DNA of 52,679 nt from JBPCQA01 sp050998615 (lineage in GTDB: Bacteria; Actinomycetota; Actinomycetes; Propionibacteriales; Nocardioidaceae), in contig JBPCQA010000042.1 in assembly GCA_050998615.1 (NCBI GenBank), forward strand, positions 1-52,679, read 5' to 3'. The first letter of the stretch is position 1. Each line of letters starts with the position of its first letter. Shown one piece after another: positions 17,109 through 25,647 of this stretch. The position numbers and the translations under genes were made by a program. The notes below the pieces were generated by a model. That model ran no database searches. It had not been told where the DNA came from and saw nothing but the letters and a program-made list of their open reading frames with translations.

Positions 17109-18074
17109 TCAGGCCGGATAGTTCGCGAGGGCAGCCTTGGCGCGCTTGCGCACCCGCTCGGCCAACTCGGCCGGTTCCAGGATCGTGGCAGCACCGCCGA
17201 GTCGGAGCACGAGCCTGACAAGCCATTGTTCGTCACGGTAGCGCAACCGGATCTCCAGGCTGCCGTCGCCGAGCTCCTGCTCGTCCTCGATCGGATAGTG
17301 GTCCGCCACCCAGCGGGCGGTCGGGGCCAGCTGCAGCGCGGCCACCGGGTCGGCCGGATCGGGGCGGAAGAGACCCCTGGACAGATCGGGCCGATCCGAC
17401 TCAGTGGGGGGTTCGGCCGGTGCCTCCAACACGCTCGCGGCCATGATCCGGTCCAGTCGGAAGAGCCGCACCCCCTGGGCCCGGTGACACCACGCTTCGA
17501 GATAGCCGCTGCCTTCGGCAAAGACGAGGCGAAACGGATCGACGTCTCGTTCGGTGGTTTCGTCTCGCGCCGGCACGTAATAGCGCAGGTGCAACCGACG
17601 CCGGTCATGTAAGGCCTCGTCGACCGCGGCCCTGATCGCCGGCTCGATGTGGTCGAACCGGACGTCCACGGCAGCAGCCCGGCCACTGGCGTCCGTCGCG
17701 GGATAGAGCTTGGCGAGGGCACGGTCCACCGCGTCTTTCTCCCGCTCACCGGCCGCCTCGCGCAACGTTCGTAACGCCACGATCATGGCCAGCGCCTCAT
17801 GCGGCGCCAGCCGAAGCGGTCGGGTGAGATAGTCGGCATTCGCCAGCTTCACCACGCCTTCGCCGTCGAGGGCCTCCATGTCGATGTCGATCATGTCGCC
17901 GGTCACGGAGTTGGGCAGGCCACAAAACCACAACACCTTGAGATCCTTGACGATTTGTGCCGGAGCCACTGCGAAGTCGCCGGCCACCTCGTCGACGGAG
18001 ATGCCCTCACGGGCTCGCAGATACGGCACCAGCTCGAGCATCCTGGCCACCTGCGTCTTCGCGTTCGCAGTCAC
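17109..18074 (-). CDS. pafC: WYL-domain transcription factor PafC
   Basis: Partner of PafB in the PafBC activator of DNA-damage genes in mycobacteria. The 321 residues comprise an N-terminal winged helix (VARMLELVPYLRAREGISVDEVA), a central WYL domain (RRLHLRYYVPARDETTERDVDPFRLVF) that is thought to sense a damage-related ligand, and a C-terminal WCX domain. It starts one base after the pafB stop. The downstream neighbour is tatA. Confidence 0.93.
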   Translation of the reverse strand: MTANAKTQVARMLELVPYLRAREGISVDEVAGDFAVAPAQIVKDLKVLWFCGLPNSVTGDMIDIDMEALDGEGVVKLANADYLTRPLRLAPHEALAMIVALRTLREAAGEREKDAVDRALAKLYPATDASGRAAAVDVRFDHIEPAIRAAVDEALHDRRRLHLRYYVPARDETTERDVDPFRLVFAEGSGYLEAWCHRAQGVRLFRLDRIMAASVLEAPAEPPTESDRPDLSRGLFRPDPADPVAALQLAPTARWVADHYPIEDEQELGDGSLEIRLRYRDEQWLVRLVLRLGGAATILEPAELAERVRKRAKAALANYPA

Positions 18075-18075
18075 G

Positions 18076-19035
18076 TCAAGTCCTTCCGGCGAGGGCGGTC
18101 AGCCGACGTATGACCGCCTCCCGGACCTCCGGCGGCCCGTCTGCGGTCACGTCCGGGCCGAGCGAGACCAGCTCGTCGGCGAGCGATGACCCGCTGGCGT
18201 AGGGGATCTCCAGCTCAGTCCACTCTTCGTCGACCGTGCGTGTTCGCGACGCACGCGAGCGCAGCGCGTCGCCGGCTCCAGCGCGGACGCGCACCGTCGC
18301 GAAGCTGTGTGGGTGCGCCGGCCCAAGTGACGACGCGAGCGCGCGCAGGTCGAGGTCTGCCGGTAACGCGTAGTTTCCTGATGCTCCGACGATGACCACG
18401 TCGCCGCTGATGCGCGACACCCGGAACATCCGCGGCGCGTCCTTGTCGCGGTCGCGGCCGACGACGTACCAATGTCCGTGCCACGACACGATCCCCCAGG
18501 GGTCCAGGTGCCGTTCGGCTGACGTCATGGTCCCGGAGGCGCGGTAGGGAAAACTGATGGGCGTTTGGGTGACGACCGCGTTGAACACCGCGTCGAACGC
18601 CGGCTCGTCGGTTGCCAGCTGCGGCTCGAGGATGGCCAGCGCTGACTCGTCGACGTCGACCCCCCCGGCTCGCAGCTTTCGCAGACCCTGGCTGGTGTCG
18701 GACGCGAGGCTCGCGTGCTGCCACACCCGCGCCGCGAGGCCGACGACAGCCGCCTCGTCGGCCGTCAGGCTGATCTCGGGCAGCTCGAACCTGTCCCGTC
18801 GGATCCGGTATCCGACCTCGTCTTCGAATGCCTTCTCCACCGGGCCGACGTCGATCGGCACGCCGAGGTCTCGAAGCTCTTCCTTGTCCCGGTCGAACAT
18901 CCTGTCGAACGCGTCGTCGGTGAGGTCTCGGTAACCGTCGACCGCAACCCTGATCCGGTCCTTGGGGATGAACGTGCGCGCCACGAGCAGACAGATGGTG
19001 AGATTCATCAGGCGCTCGGACTTCCTCGGCGTCAC
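18076..19035 (-). CDS. pafB: WYL-domain transcription factor PafB
   Basis: First subunit of PafBC, 319 residues. The N-terminal helix-turn-helix (KSERLMNLTICLLV) is followed by the WYL region (TPISFPYRASG, ERHLDPWGIVSWHGHWYVVG) and a C-terminal WCX domain. The GTG at 19035 has GGGAGG seven bases upstream, and a TAGGCT -10 box lies at 19064-19069, giving a short leader. PafB and PafC overlap functionally as one unit. A promoter of the type they activate is found before the RecB-like nuclease gene at 31165. Confidence 0.92.
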   Translation of the reverse strand: MTPRKSERLMNLTICLLVARTFIPKDRIRVAVDGYRDLTDDAFDRMFDRDKEELRDLGVPIDVGPVEKAFEDEVGYRIRRDRFELPEISLTADEAAVVGLAARVWQHASLASDTSQGLRKLRAGGVDVDESALAILEPQLATDEPAFDAVFNAVVTQTPISFPYRASGTMTSAERHLDPWGIVSWHGHWYVVGRDRDKDAPRMFRVSRISGDVVIVGASGNYALPADLDLRALASSLGPAHPHSFATVRVRAGAGDALRSRASRTRTVDEEWTELEIPYASGSSLADELVSLGPDVTADGPPEVREAVIRRLTALAGRT

Positions 19036-19089
19036 AGATTCCTCCCGCTCCAGACCGGTGTCGAGCCTACCGGGCTTGGGCTGTGCCCA

Positions 19090-20031
19090 CTATTGGGCCT
19101 GCAAGATGTCGATCGCAAAGATCAAATTGGCACCCGGCGGGATCAACGGCTTTCGACCCTGCGGCCCGTAGGCCAGCGCCGAAGGGATTACCAAGATCAC
19201 CCGAGACCCGACCCGCTGACCGACCAGGCCTTGATCCCAGCCGGCGATCACCCGGCCCACGCCGATCGGGAAGCTGGCGGGCTGCTTGGACCACGACTCA
19301 TCGAACACCTTGCCGTCGGGGTAAAGCTGACCGACGTACTCCACGGTGATGGTCTGGCCCTTTTGGACCTTCGGACCGGTGCCTTGCACGACCGTGTACA
19401 CCTCAAGCCGGGTCGGGACCTTGACGGTTTGCGGGGTGGCGGTGAACTTCACCGGCTGGTGCTGCGCGTTGTAGGTCAGCACCGGGACAGTGGGCGGCGC
19501 CTTGACCGACTTGCCGGTGGCGATGGCCAGCGGTTGGGTGACCTTGCGTACGTCGACCACGAAGATCAGGCTGTCGCCCTTCCGGATCGTCGTGCCGTTT
19601 CCGGTGGGGTCGTAGCCGTCCTTGGACGCCACGTCGATCAGCACGCGGTCGCCGGCGTGTGCTCCGAGCAGACCTGTGGTGAAGCCAGGGATGACGCTCC
19701 CGAGCGAAAACGTTGCCGGTGAGCCACGCTTCCAGCTGCTGTCGAACTCCGCGCCGTCGCTGGCGTTGATGCCGACATAGTCGACCGTCACCGTCGACGT
19801 CTTCGTGACGGCGGGGCCGCTGCCCGGACCCTTGTCGACCGTCTTGCTCATCGTGGTGGCGAAGTGCAGTGGTGCCTTGAAGTTGATCGTCGGCTTGGCG
19901 GACGTGGGTCCGGTCACTGTCACGCTGGCGGCGGTGCCGGTCTGCACCTTGGCGGTGGGCTGGCTGCTGCTGCCGCACGCCGCGGTGAGCAGCATAAGGG
20001 GCACAACGATTCCAGCAACAAGACGACGCAC
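19090..20031 (-). CDS. Lipoprotein with two FKBP-type peptidyl-prolyl isomerase domains
   Basis: Exported proline isomerase of 313 residues. The signal peptide ends in the lipobox LTAAC with the lipidated Cys at residue 19. Two FKBP-like domains follow: the first (VDYVGINASDGAEFDSSW, VIPGFTTGLLGAHAGDRVLI) around residues 85-170, the second (VEYVGQLYPDGKVFDESW, VIAGWDQGLVGQRVGSRVILVIP) around 220-313. The second is closer to active FKBP. The GTG at 20031 follows GAGG eight bases away; TTG 20058 is a less likely start. It sits between pafB and pafA. Confidence 0.9.
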   Translation of the reverse strand: MRRLVAGIVVPLMLLTAACGSSSQPTAKVQTGTAASVTVTGPTSAKPTINFKAPLHFATTMSKTVDKGPGSGPAVTKTSTVTVDYVGINASDGAEFDSSWKRGSPATFSLGSVIPGFTTGLLGAHAGDRVLIDVASKDGYDPTGNGTTIRKGDSLIFVVDVRKVTQPLAIATGKSVKAPPTVPVLTYNAQHQPVKFTATPQTVKVPTRLEVYTVVQGTGPKVQKGQTITVEYVGQLYPDGKVFDESWSKQPASFPIGVGRVIAGWDQGLVGQRVGSRVILVIPSALAYGPQGRKPLIPPGANLIFAIDILQAQ

Positions 20032-20085
20032 GTAGAACACCTCACGGATCGAGTACAAGGGTGGGGAACCGCCAGCCTAGCGGCA

Positions 20086-20097
20086 CTTAGAGCCCGC
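20086..20097 (+). repeat. CTT(N)AGAGCCCGC intergenic motif, copy 1
   Basis: CTTAGAGCCCGC, in the gap between pafA and the FKBP gene. The same motif recurs at 24075, 41705 and 47918, always between genes. Here AGAGCCC also pairs with GGGCTCT at about 20114-20120, so it may be part of a pafA terminator. Confidence 0.45.
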
Positions 20098-20126
20098 GCG
20101 GATAGGGAGTCGCCGGGCTCTCCGGC

Positions 20127-21488
20127 TTACATTGACTCGATGAGGCGCTCGACGCGTTCGTCGTGGGACCTGAACGGATCCTTGCAGAGCACGGTTCGCT
20201 GGGCTTGGTCATTGAGCTTGAGATGCACCCAGTCGACGGTGAAGTCGCGCCGACGTTCTTGGGCCTTGCGGATGAATTCACCACGCAGTCGGGCTCTGGT
20301 CGTTTGTGGTGGCACCGATTTGGCCTCGAAGATCGCGAGGTCGCTGGTGACGCGAGTAACGGCGTCTCGTGCCTCGAGCAGGTAGTAGAGCCCGCGGCCG
20401 CGGTGGATGTCGTGGTAGGCGAGGTCCAGTTGAGCGACACGGGCGGAGGTCATGCCGAGGTTGTGTTGGGCCCGGTAGCGCTCGATCAGCCGGTACTTGA
20501 TCACCCAGTCGATCTCACGCTCGACCAGGCTGAGGTCGTCGGACTCGATCGCCTTGAGGCTGCGCTCCCACAGGTCGAGTGCGGTGTCGACGAGCGGGGT
20601 GCGAAGTTCGCGTCGGTCGACGAAATCGCGCGCCTTGGACAGGTATTCGGCCTGAATCTCCAGCGCTGACGCATCTCGTCCGTTGGCCAGCCGAACCTTC
20701 TTGCGGCCCGTCATGTCGTGGGAGATCTCGCGGATAGCCCGAATCGGATTCTCCATCGTCATGTCCCGCATTACCACGCCGGCTTCGATCATCCGCAACA
20801 CCAGGTCGGTGCTGGCGACCTTGAGCATCGTGGTGGTTTCGCTCATGTTGGAGTCGCCCACGATGACGTGCAACCGGCGGAACCGTTCGGCGTCGGCATG
20901 CGGCTCGTCGCGGGTGTTGATGATCGGCCGAGACCGGGTGGTGGCGCTGGACACTCCCTCCCAGATGTGCTCGGCCCGCTGACTCAGCGAGTAGATCGCG
21001 CCGCGCGGCGTTTGGAGCACCTTGCCCGCGCCGCAGATGATCTGCCGGCTCACCAGGAACGGGATCAGCACGTCGGCGAGGCGGGCGAACTCCCCATGGC
21101 GACCGACCAGGTAGTTCTCGTGGCAACCGTAGGAGTTGCCGGCCGAGTCGGTGTTGTTCTTGAACAAGTAGACGTCGCCGGCGATCCCCTCCTCTCGCAG
21201 CCGCCGCTCGGCGTCGACGAGCAACCCCTCCAAGACCCGCTCCCCCGCCTTGTCATGTGTCACCAAGTCGATGATCGAATCGCACTCCGGGGTGGCGTAT
21301 TCAGGGTGACTTCCTACGTCGAGGTAGAGCCGAGCCCCGTTGCGGAGGAACACGTTGCTCGATCGGCCCCAGGAAACCACGCGGCGAAACAGGTAGCGGG
21401 CGACTTCGTCCGGCGACAGGCGCCGTGCTCCCCGAAACGTGCAGGTTACGCCGTACTCGTTCTCGATCCCGAAGATCCGTCGGTCCAC
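20127..21488 (-). CDS. pafA: Pup--protein ligase PafA
   Basis: Attaches the C-terminal Glu of Pup to substrate lysines through a gamma-glutamyl-phosphate intermediate with ATP. The 453-residue glutamine-synthetase-like protein has the metal-binding GIENEYG (Glu9, Glu11), the catalytic Asp57 in LYLDVGSHPEY, the FKNNTDSAGNSYGCHENYL loop and the PIINTRDEPHAD stretch. The C-terminal Pup-binding domain is complete. The GTG start is preceded six bases away by a TAGGCT -10 box, so the message is leaderless. Near-full family length. Confidence 0.97.
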   Translation of the reverse strand: MDRRIFGIENEYGVTCTFRGARRLSPDEVARYLFRRVVSWGRSSNVFLRNGARLYLDVGSHPEYATPECDSIIDLVTHDKAGERVLEGLLVDAERRLREEGIAGDVYLFKNNTDSAGNSYGCHENYLVGRHGEFARLADVLIPFLVSRQIICGAGKVLQTPRGAIYSLSQRAEHIWEGVSSATTRSRPIINTRDEPHADAERFRRLHVIVGDSNMSETTTMLKVASTDLVLRMIEAGVVMRDMTMENPIRAIREISHDMTGRKKVRLANGRDASALEIQAEYLSKARDFVDRRELRTPLVDTALDLWERSLKAIESDDLSLVEREIDWVIKYRLIERYRAQHNLGMTSARVAQLDLAYHDIHRGRGLYYLLEARDAVTRVTSDLAIFEAKSVPPQTTRARLRGEFIRKAQERRRDFTVDWVHLKLNDQAQRTVLCKDPFRSHDERVERLIESM

Positions 21489-21494
21489 GCAATC

Positions 21495-21500
21495 AGCCTA
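21495..21500 (-). promoter_or_regulatory. -10 box of pafA (leaderless)
   Basis: TAGGCT ends six bases before the GTG at 21488; the same hexamer is used by dop, mshC, the DUF3090 gene and the PAC2 gene. Confidence 0.55.
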
Positions 21501-21568
21501 TGTCACCGAGCCAAGATCGAGAGGCCGTTGGGTGAGAGGCGCGAGCACTAGGAACAGCTGCGGCGCGA

Positions 21569-22117
21569 TTAGAGCAGGCCGGCGTGATCGAATCCGAAGT
21601 AGACGAGCTCGCTGCCGGTCATCCGGCCCGCCTTGAGCTCGGCACGCACGGTGGCTACATCGAGCACGACGGGCTCACAGTCCTCGTAGTCGTCGAGATC
21701 TTGCGCTCCGGTTGGCGTGCAGTCGCGAGCAATGACCACATGGCGGCGTCCCACCGAGGCGGCGCTCATCGATGTCACCACGAGCTCGAGCCGGTCACTG
21801 ACAAAGCCGGTCTCCTCGGTCAGCTCACGCACCGCTGCCTCCAGTGGTGACTCGTCGGCGTCTACAAAGCCACCCGGAATGTTGAGTACGACGCGGTCTG
21901 GGCCGGGCCTGAACTGACGCACGCATACGACCCGCTGTTCTGGAGTCAACGCCAGCACGCCCACCATCTGCCCACCGCCGAACATGTCCCACTCCGCGAT
22001 GCGTCCATCGGGCAGCCGGTAAGTGCGTTTGCTGACTCGGACCCAATCGTCGTACACGACGACGTCTTCACCAACCGGCTGCCACAGTCGCGCCTGGTCG
22101 GGATCACCCTCACTCAT
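21569..22117 (-). CDS. NUDIX hydrolase, ADP-ribose pyrophosphatase-like
   Basis: Mg-dependent hydrolase of nucleoside-diphosphate-linked compounds, 182 residues. The full NUDIX box is present around residues 90-112: GGFVDADESPLEAAVRE continuing into LTEETGF, with all conserved Gly, Glu and Arg positions. The sequence before it (DDWVRVSKRTYRLPDGRIAEW, VRQFRPGPDRVVLNIPGGF) resembles the ADP-sugar subfamily. Its start overlaps the end of prcA by eight bases, so it is translated with the proteasome core. The substrate is not determined. Confidence 0.9.
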   Translation of the reverse strand: MSEGDPDQARLWQPVGEDVVVYDDWVRVSKRTYRLPDGRIAEWDMFGGGQMVGVLALTPEQRVVCVRQFRPGPDRVVLNIPGGFVDADESPLEAAVRELTEETGFVSDRLELVVTSMSAASVGRRHVVIARDCTPTGAQDLDDYEDCEPVVLDVATVRAELKAGRMTGSELVYFGFDHAGLL

Positions 22118-22898
22118 CGGCAGCTGTGGATGACGAGGTCACCGGGTGATCTCCTTCGGTCACGTCGTCGACCGGGGTGCCCGCACCCGCCGGGTCGGCC
22201 GTCGACTGGCCGAACAAGCTCGTGAGCCGATCGCCCACGATGCGACGGAACTTGCGTGGCTGGCTGCGGGTGCGGTCGAGGATCGCCACTTCGAGTTTGT
22301 CTCCGGTGATCTCTCGGACCTGCGGGCCGTCGTGGGCCAGCGCGTCCACGGCGATCTGCAACGCGCCCTCCAGATCGAGCTGGTCGGAGTAGTTCTCCTT
22401 GAGATGTTCGCTGACCTGCTCCGCCGAGCCACCCATCACCGCGAAGCCATGTTCGTCAGCGACCGAGCCGTCATAGGTCAGCCGGTAAATCTGGTCGTCT
22501 TCGAGCCGGTCCGCGACCTCGGCGACGAACAGCTCGACCTCATACGGCTTCTCACCACCGGAGGAGAAGATCGCGCCAAGCGTCTGCGCGTAGGCGTTGG
22601 CGAGGCCCCGCCCGGTGACGTCGCGACGGTCGTAGGAGTATCCCCGCATGTCGGCCAGCCGGACGCCGGCGATCCGTAAATTCTCGAACTCGTTGTAGCG
22701 GCCGACGGCCGCGAACGCGAGCCGGTCGTAGAGCTCGGAGATCTTGTGCAGTGCCTCCGACGGGTTCTCGGCCACGAACAGCACCCCGTCGGCGTACTGC
22801 ACAACGACGACCGAACGACCTCGGGCGATCCCCTTGCGCGCGAAGTCGGCGCGGTCCTTCATCTGCTGCTCGGGTGAGACGTAGAACGGCATCGACAT
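22110..22898 (-). CDS. prcA: 20S proteasome alpha subunit PrcA
   Basis: Outer-ring subunit that gates entry to the proteolytic chamber and docks ARC/Mpa. The 262 residues show MPFYVSPEQQMKDRADFARKGIARGRSVV at the N-terminus in conserved pieces (YVSPEQQMKDRADFARKGIA), the lysine-pocket region and a long acidic, Ser/Thr-rich C-terminal tail. The ATG at 22898 is preceded by GAGG about eight bases away. It lies 68 bases after prcB and overlaps the NUDIX gene. Confidence 0.96.
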   Translation of the reverse strand: MSMPFYVSPEQQMKDRADFARKGIARGRSVVVVQYADGVLFVAENPSEALHKISELYDRLAFAAVGRYNEFENLRIAGVRLADMRGYSYDRRDVTGRGLANAYAQTLGAIFSSGGEKPYEVELFVAEVADRLEDDQIYRLTYDGSVADEHGFAVMGGSAEQVSEHLKENYSDQLDLEGALQIAVDALAHDGPQVREITGDKLEVAILDRTRSQPRKFRRIVGDRLTSLFGQSTADPAGAGTPVDDVTEGDHPVTSSSTAADE

Positions 22899-22966
22899 AT
22901 GGGGTCCTCGGGGTGCTCAGGTGCTGGTCATCAATGCGGGCGAAGTCGGCGCGCGGGCCGGGTCGG

Positions 22967-23806
22967 TTAAGTCAACGGGGCGCCGGGGCCGTCGGGACGA
23001 GTCATCCGGGCGTCGACTACCTGGTCGACGATGGCGGCGACCTCGTCGGTCCGCATCCGGGACACGCCGTCCTCGGTGACCACGGTGACCACGGGGAAGA
23101 TTCGTCGTTGCATGTCGGGCCCCCCGGTGGCCGAGTCGTCGTCGGCCGCGTCGTACAACGCCTGCACGGTGGCGGTCACGCACTCCGGGGCGTCGAGGTT
23201 GTCGCGGTAGAGCTTCTTGAGCGAGCCACGGGCGAACACCGAACCGGACCCGACGGAGTGAAATGCCTGTTCTTCGTAACGGCCGCCGGCAACGTCGTAG
23301 GAGAAGATGCGTCCGACTCCGGCATTGACGTCGAAACCACCGAACAGCGGGACGACGGCGAGGCCCTGCAAGGCCATTCCGAGGTTGCCGCGGATAAGTG
23401 CGGCCAGCCGATTGGCCTTCCCGTCCAGTGACAGCGTGGTGCCCTCGATCTTTTCGTAGTGCTCGAGCTCGACCTGAAAGAGCCGGACCAGCTCCACGGC
23501 GAGACCCGCGGCGCCGGCGATCCCGATGCAGGAGTACTCGTCTGCCGGGAAGACCTTCTCCATGTCACGTTGGGCGATGACGTTGCCTGTGGTGGCTCGC
23601 CGGTCCCCTGCCATCACCACGCCACCGCTGAACGTGGCTGCGACGATCGTGGTGCCGTGGGGAACATCGAGGGTTACCGCTGACGGCGGGAGGGTAAGCC
23701 GGCCCGGCAACAGGTCGGGTGCCTGCTCTGACAGGAAGTCGGCGAACGAGGAGCTTCCGGGCGTCATAAAGGCCGGGGACAGCCGCGAGCCCGGCAGCGC
23801 GCTCAC
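22967..23806 (-). CDS. prcB: 20S proteasome beta subunit PrcB
   Basis: Catalytic subunit, N-terminal nucleophile hydrolase of 279 residues. A 51-residue propeptide ends at His-Gly, exposing Thr52 of TTIVAATF as the nucleophile after autocleavage. MAGDRRATTGN, GIAGAAGLAVELVRLFQ and LYDAADDDSATGGPD are conserved. The GTG at 23806 overlaps the pup stop codon as GTGA, and earlier codons in the open frame belong to the pup region. Co-translated with pup. Confidence 0.96.
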   Translation of the reverse strand: MSALPGSRLSPAFMTPGSSSFADFLSEQAPDLLPGRLTLPPSAVTLDVPHGTTIVAATFSGGVVMAGDRRATTGNVIAQRDMEKVFPADEYSCIGIAGAAGLAVELVRLFQVELEHYEKIEGTTLSLDGKANRLAALIRGNLGMALQGLAVVPLFGGFDVNAGVGRIFSYDVAGGRYEEQAFHSVGSGSVFARGSLKKLYRDNLDAPECVTATVQALYDAADDDSATGGPDMQRRIFPVVTVVTEDGVSRMRTDEVAAIVDQVVDARMTRPDGPGAPLT

Positions 23807-24012
23807 TCGCCACCCTTCTGCACGAATCCGCGCACGAACTCTTCCGCGTTGGACTCCAAGACCTCGTCGATGTCGCCCAAGATCGCGTCGACGTCGTCGT
23901 CGAGCTTCTCCTTGCGTTCGGTGGCTTCGTCGGTGGGCGCGGTCTCGGCGGCTTCGTCCTGCTCCGCCGACTTGCGCGTGGTCTTGTGTTGCTGGCCGCC
24001 CTCGCGAGCCAT
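23803..24012 (-). CDS. pup: Prokaryotic ubiquitin-like protein Pup (GGE ending)
   Basis: Disordered protein modifier of 69 residues. The N-terminal half is charged and Gln/Thr-rich; the C-terminal half (EKLDDDVDAILGDIDEVLE, FVRGFVQKGGE) is the helix that binds the ARC/Mpa coiled coils. The last residue is Glu (codon GAG), so the protein is made in the ligation-ready form and does not need deamidation by Dop, unlike Pup ending in Gln in Mycobacterium. The ATG has AGGAGG seven bases upstream and a -10 box TAGGGT 36 bases upstream. Confidence 0.97.
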   Translation of the reverse strand: MAREGGQQHKTTRKSAEQDEAAETAPTDEATERKEKLDDDVDAILGDIDEVLESNAEEFVRGFVQKGGE

Positions 24013-24041
24013 CTGACACCTCCTGCATCCGGATGGTTCCT

Positions 24042-24065
24042 CGTTTAGACCCTACCTGTTGTGGG
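24042..24065 (-). promoter_or_regulatory. pup promoter, with block shared with arc
   Basis: Read on the minus strand the core is CAGGTAGGGTCTAAACG (24042-24058), containing the -10 box TAGGGT (24049-24054), with CCACA just upstream. The arc promoter has the same block with one mismatch. A TTTGAC -35-like hexamer lies about 14 bases further up. The leader would be about 30 bases with a strong Shine-Dalgarno sequence. Confidence 0.6.
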
Positions 24066-24074
24066 CCCGTCAAA

Positions 24075-24086
24075 CTTAGAGCCCGC
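24075..24086 (+). repeat. CTT(N)AGAGCCCGC intergenic motif, copy 2
   Basis: CTTAGAGCCCGC, identical to copy 1, between dop and pup and just upstream of the pup promoter block. Confidence 0.45.
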
Positions 24087-24104
24087 GGCCGGTTGTGCGT
24101 CGAT

Positions 24105-25610
24105 TCACGTGGTGATCGCGGCGATCAGCTCTTCGGCGGTCTGGCAGCGGTCAAGCAGCGGCCCCACATGCAGCGCCGTGCCACGGGCGGGTTCCATGGT
24201 AGGAATGCGTTGCAGGGAGTCGCGGCCGGGGAGGTCGAAGATCACCGAATCCCAGGAGGCCGCGGCGATCCGATCGGGGTACTGGGCGAGGCAACGACCA
24301 CGGAAATAGGCGCGGGTGTCGCGTGGCGGGTCGACCACGGCGCGCAGCACTTCGTCGTCGGTCAACAGCCGGTCGATCGAACCGCGCGCCACCAGTCGCG
24401 CGTAAAGCCCCTTGTCGGGCCGCAGGTCGGCGTACTGCAGGTCGATGAGATGAAGTTTCGGATTGTCCCAATCCAGTCGGTCGCGGTCACGGTAGGACTC
24501 CAACAACGCCAGCTTGGCCACCCAGTCGAGTTCGCGACGACACTCCATCGGGTCGCGGCGCAACCTGATCAGCACCGACTCCCATCGGTCGAGCACGTCG
24601 CTCGTTTGGGCGTCGAGATCGTGACCATAGCGGTCCTCGACGTACGTGCGGGCCTGTTCGAGGAATGCCTCCTGCAGATCGATTGCGCTCATGCTGCGAC
24701 CGTCCTTGAGCGTGACAAGGTGCTTGAGCGCGGGGTCGTGTGACACGTCGTGCAGCGCACCGACCGGGCCGTCGATGGACAGATCCACCGACAGCGCCCG
24801 GTCCTCGATCATCGCGAGCACCAGCGCCGTCGTACCCACCTTGAGGTACGTCGAGACTTCCGCGAGGTTGGCATCTCCGATGATGACGTGAAGTCGGCGG
24901 TACTTTTCCGGGTCGGCGTGTGGCTCGTCACGAGTGTTGACGATCGGGCGTTTGAGGGTTGTCTCCAACCCGACCTCGACCTCGAAGTAGTCGGCTCGCT
25001 GACTGATCTGGAAGCCGTGATCACGGCCGTCTTGACCAAGCCCAACCCGACCGGCGCCGCACACCACTTGGCGGCTCACGAAGAACGGGATGATGTGGCG
25101 GACGATGTCGGGGAACGGGGTGGCCCGCTTCATCAGGTAGTTCTCGTGCGCACCGTAAGACGCACCCTTGTTGTCGGTGTTGTTCTTGTACAACACGATG
25201 GGGTTCTGGCCGGGGATGTCGACAGCCCTCGCCGCGGTGGTGATGACGTGCTCCCCTGCCTTGTCCCACAACACCACGTCGCGCGGGTTAGTGCATTCCG
25301 GGCTGGAGTATTCAGGGTGGGCGTGATCGACGTACAGGCGCGCCCCGTTGGTCAAGATGAGGTTGGCGAGACCAATTTCCTCGTCGGTCAGCTGGCTCGG
25401 GTCGGCTGCCTTGCGACTAAGGTCGAAGCCACGGGCATCGCGCAACGGGTTCTCCTCCTCGAAGTCCCACCGAGCGCGGCGGGATCGAGAGCCTCCGGCG
25501 GCATAGGCGTTCACGACCTGTGACGATGTGAGCATCGGGTTTGCCGACGGCGTCCCCAGCACGGAGATGCCGAATTCCGTCTCAGTGCCCATAATGCGAC
25601 GCACGGTCAT
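24105..25610 (-). CDS. dop: Depupylase/deamidase Dop
   Basis: PafA-related enzyme that hydrolyses the isopeptide bond between Pup and substrate; in species with Pup ending in Gln it also deamidates Pup. The 501 residues show GTETEFGI (Glu10, Glu12), the nucleophile Asp95 in ARLYVDHAHPEYSS, the Dop-specific insertion around residues 40-80, YKNNTDNKGASYGAHENYL and PIVNTRDEPHADPE. The ATG at 25610 has a TAGGCT -10 box seven bases upstream. Since Pup here already ends in Glu, its role should be depupylation only. Confidence 0.96.
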   Translation of the reverse strand: MTVRRIMGTETEFGISVLGTPSANPMLTSSQVVNAYAAGGSRSRRARWDFEEENPLRDARGFDLSRKAADPSQLTDEEIGLANLILTNGARLYVDHAHPEYSSPECTNPRDVVLWDKAGEHVITTAARAVDIPGQNPIVLYKNNTDNKGASYGAHENYLMKRATPFPDIVRHIIPFFVSRQVVCGAGRVGLGQDGRDHGFQISQRADYFEVEVGLETTLKRPIVNTRDEPHADPEKYRRLHVIIGDANLAEVSTYLKVGTTALVLAMIEDRALSVDLSIDGPVGALHDVSHDPALKHLVTLKDGRSMSAIDLQEAFLEQARTYVEDRYGHDLDAQTSDVLDRWESVLIRLRRDPMECRRELDWVAKLALLESYRDRDRLDWDNPKLHLIDLQYADLRPDKGLYARLVARGSIDRLLTDDEVLRAVVDPPRDTRAYFRGRCLAQYPDRIAAASWDSVIFDLPGRDSLQRIPTMEPARGTALHVGPLLDRCQTAEELIAAITT

Positions 25611-25617
25611 GCGGACG

Positions 25618-25623
25618 AGCCTA
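25618..25623 (-). promoter_or_regulatory. -10 box of dop (leaderless)
   Basis: TAGGCT ends seven bases before the dop ATG at 25610. Confidence 0.55.
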
Positions 25624-25647
25624 CGCGTCGGCGCGGTTGGCCTCGGA

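Noticed and set aside
23526..24743. Long plus-strand frame opposite prcB, pup and dop
   Set aside because: It spans three recognised minus-strand genes and their gaps, with low-complexity Arg/Pro-rich translation.
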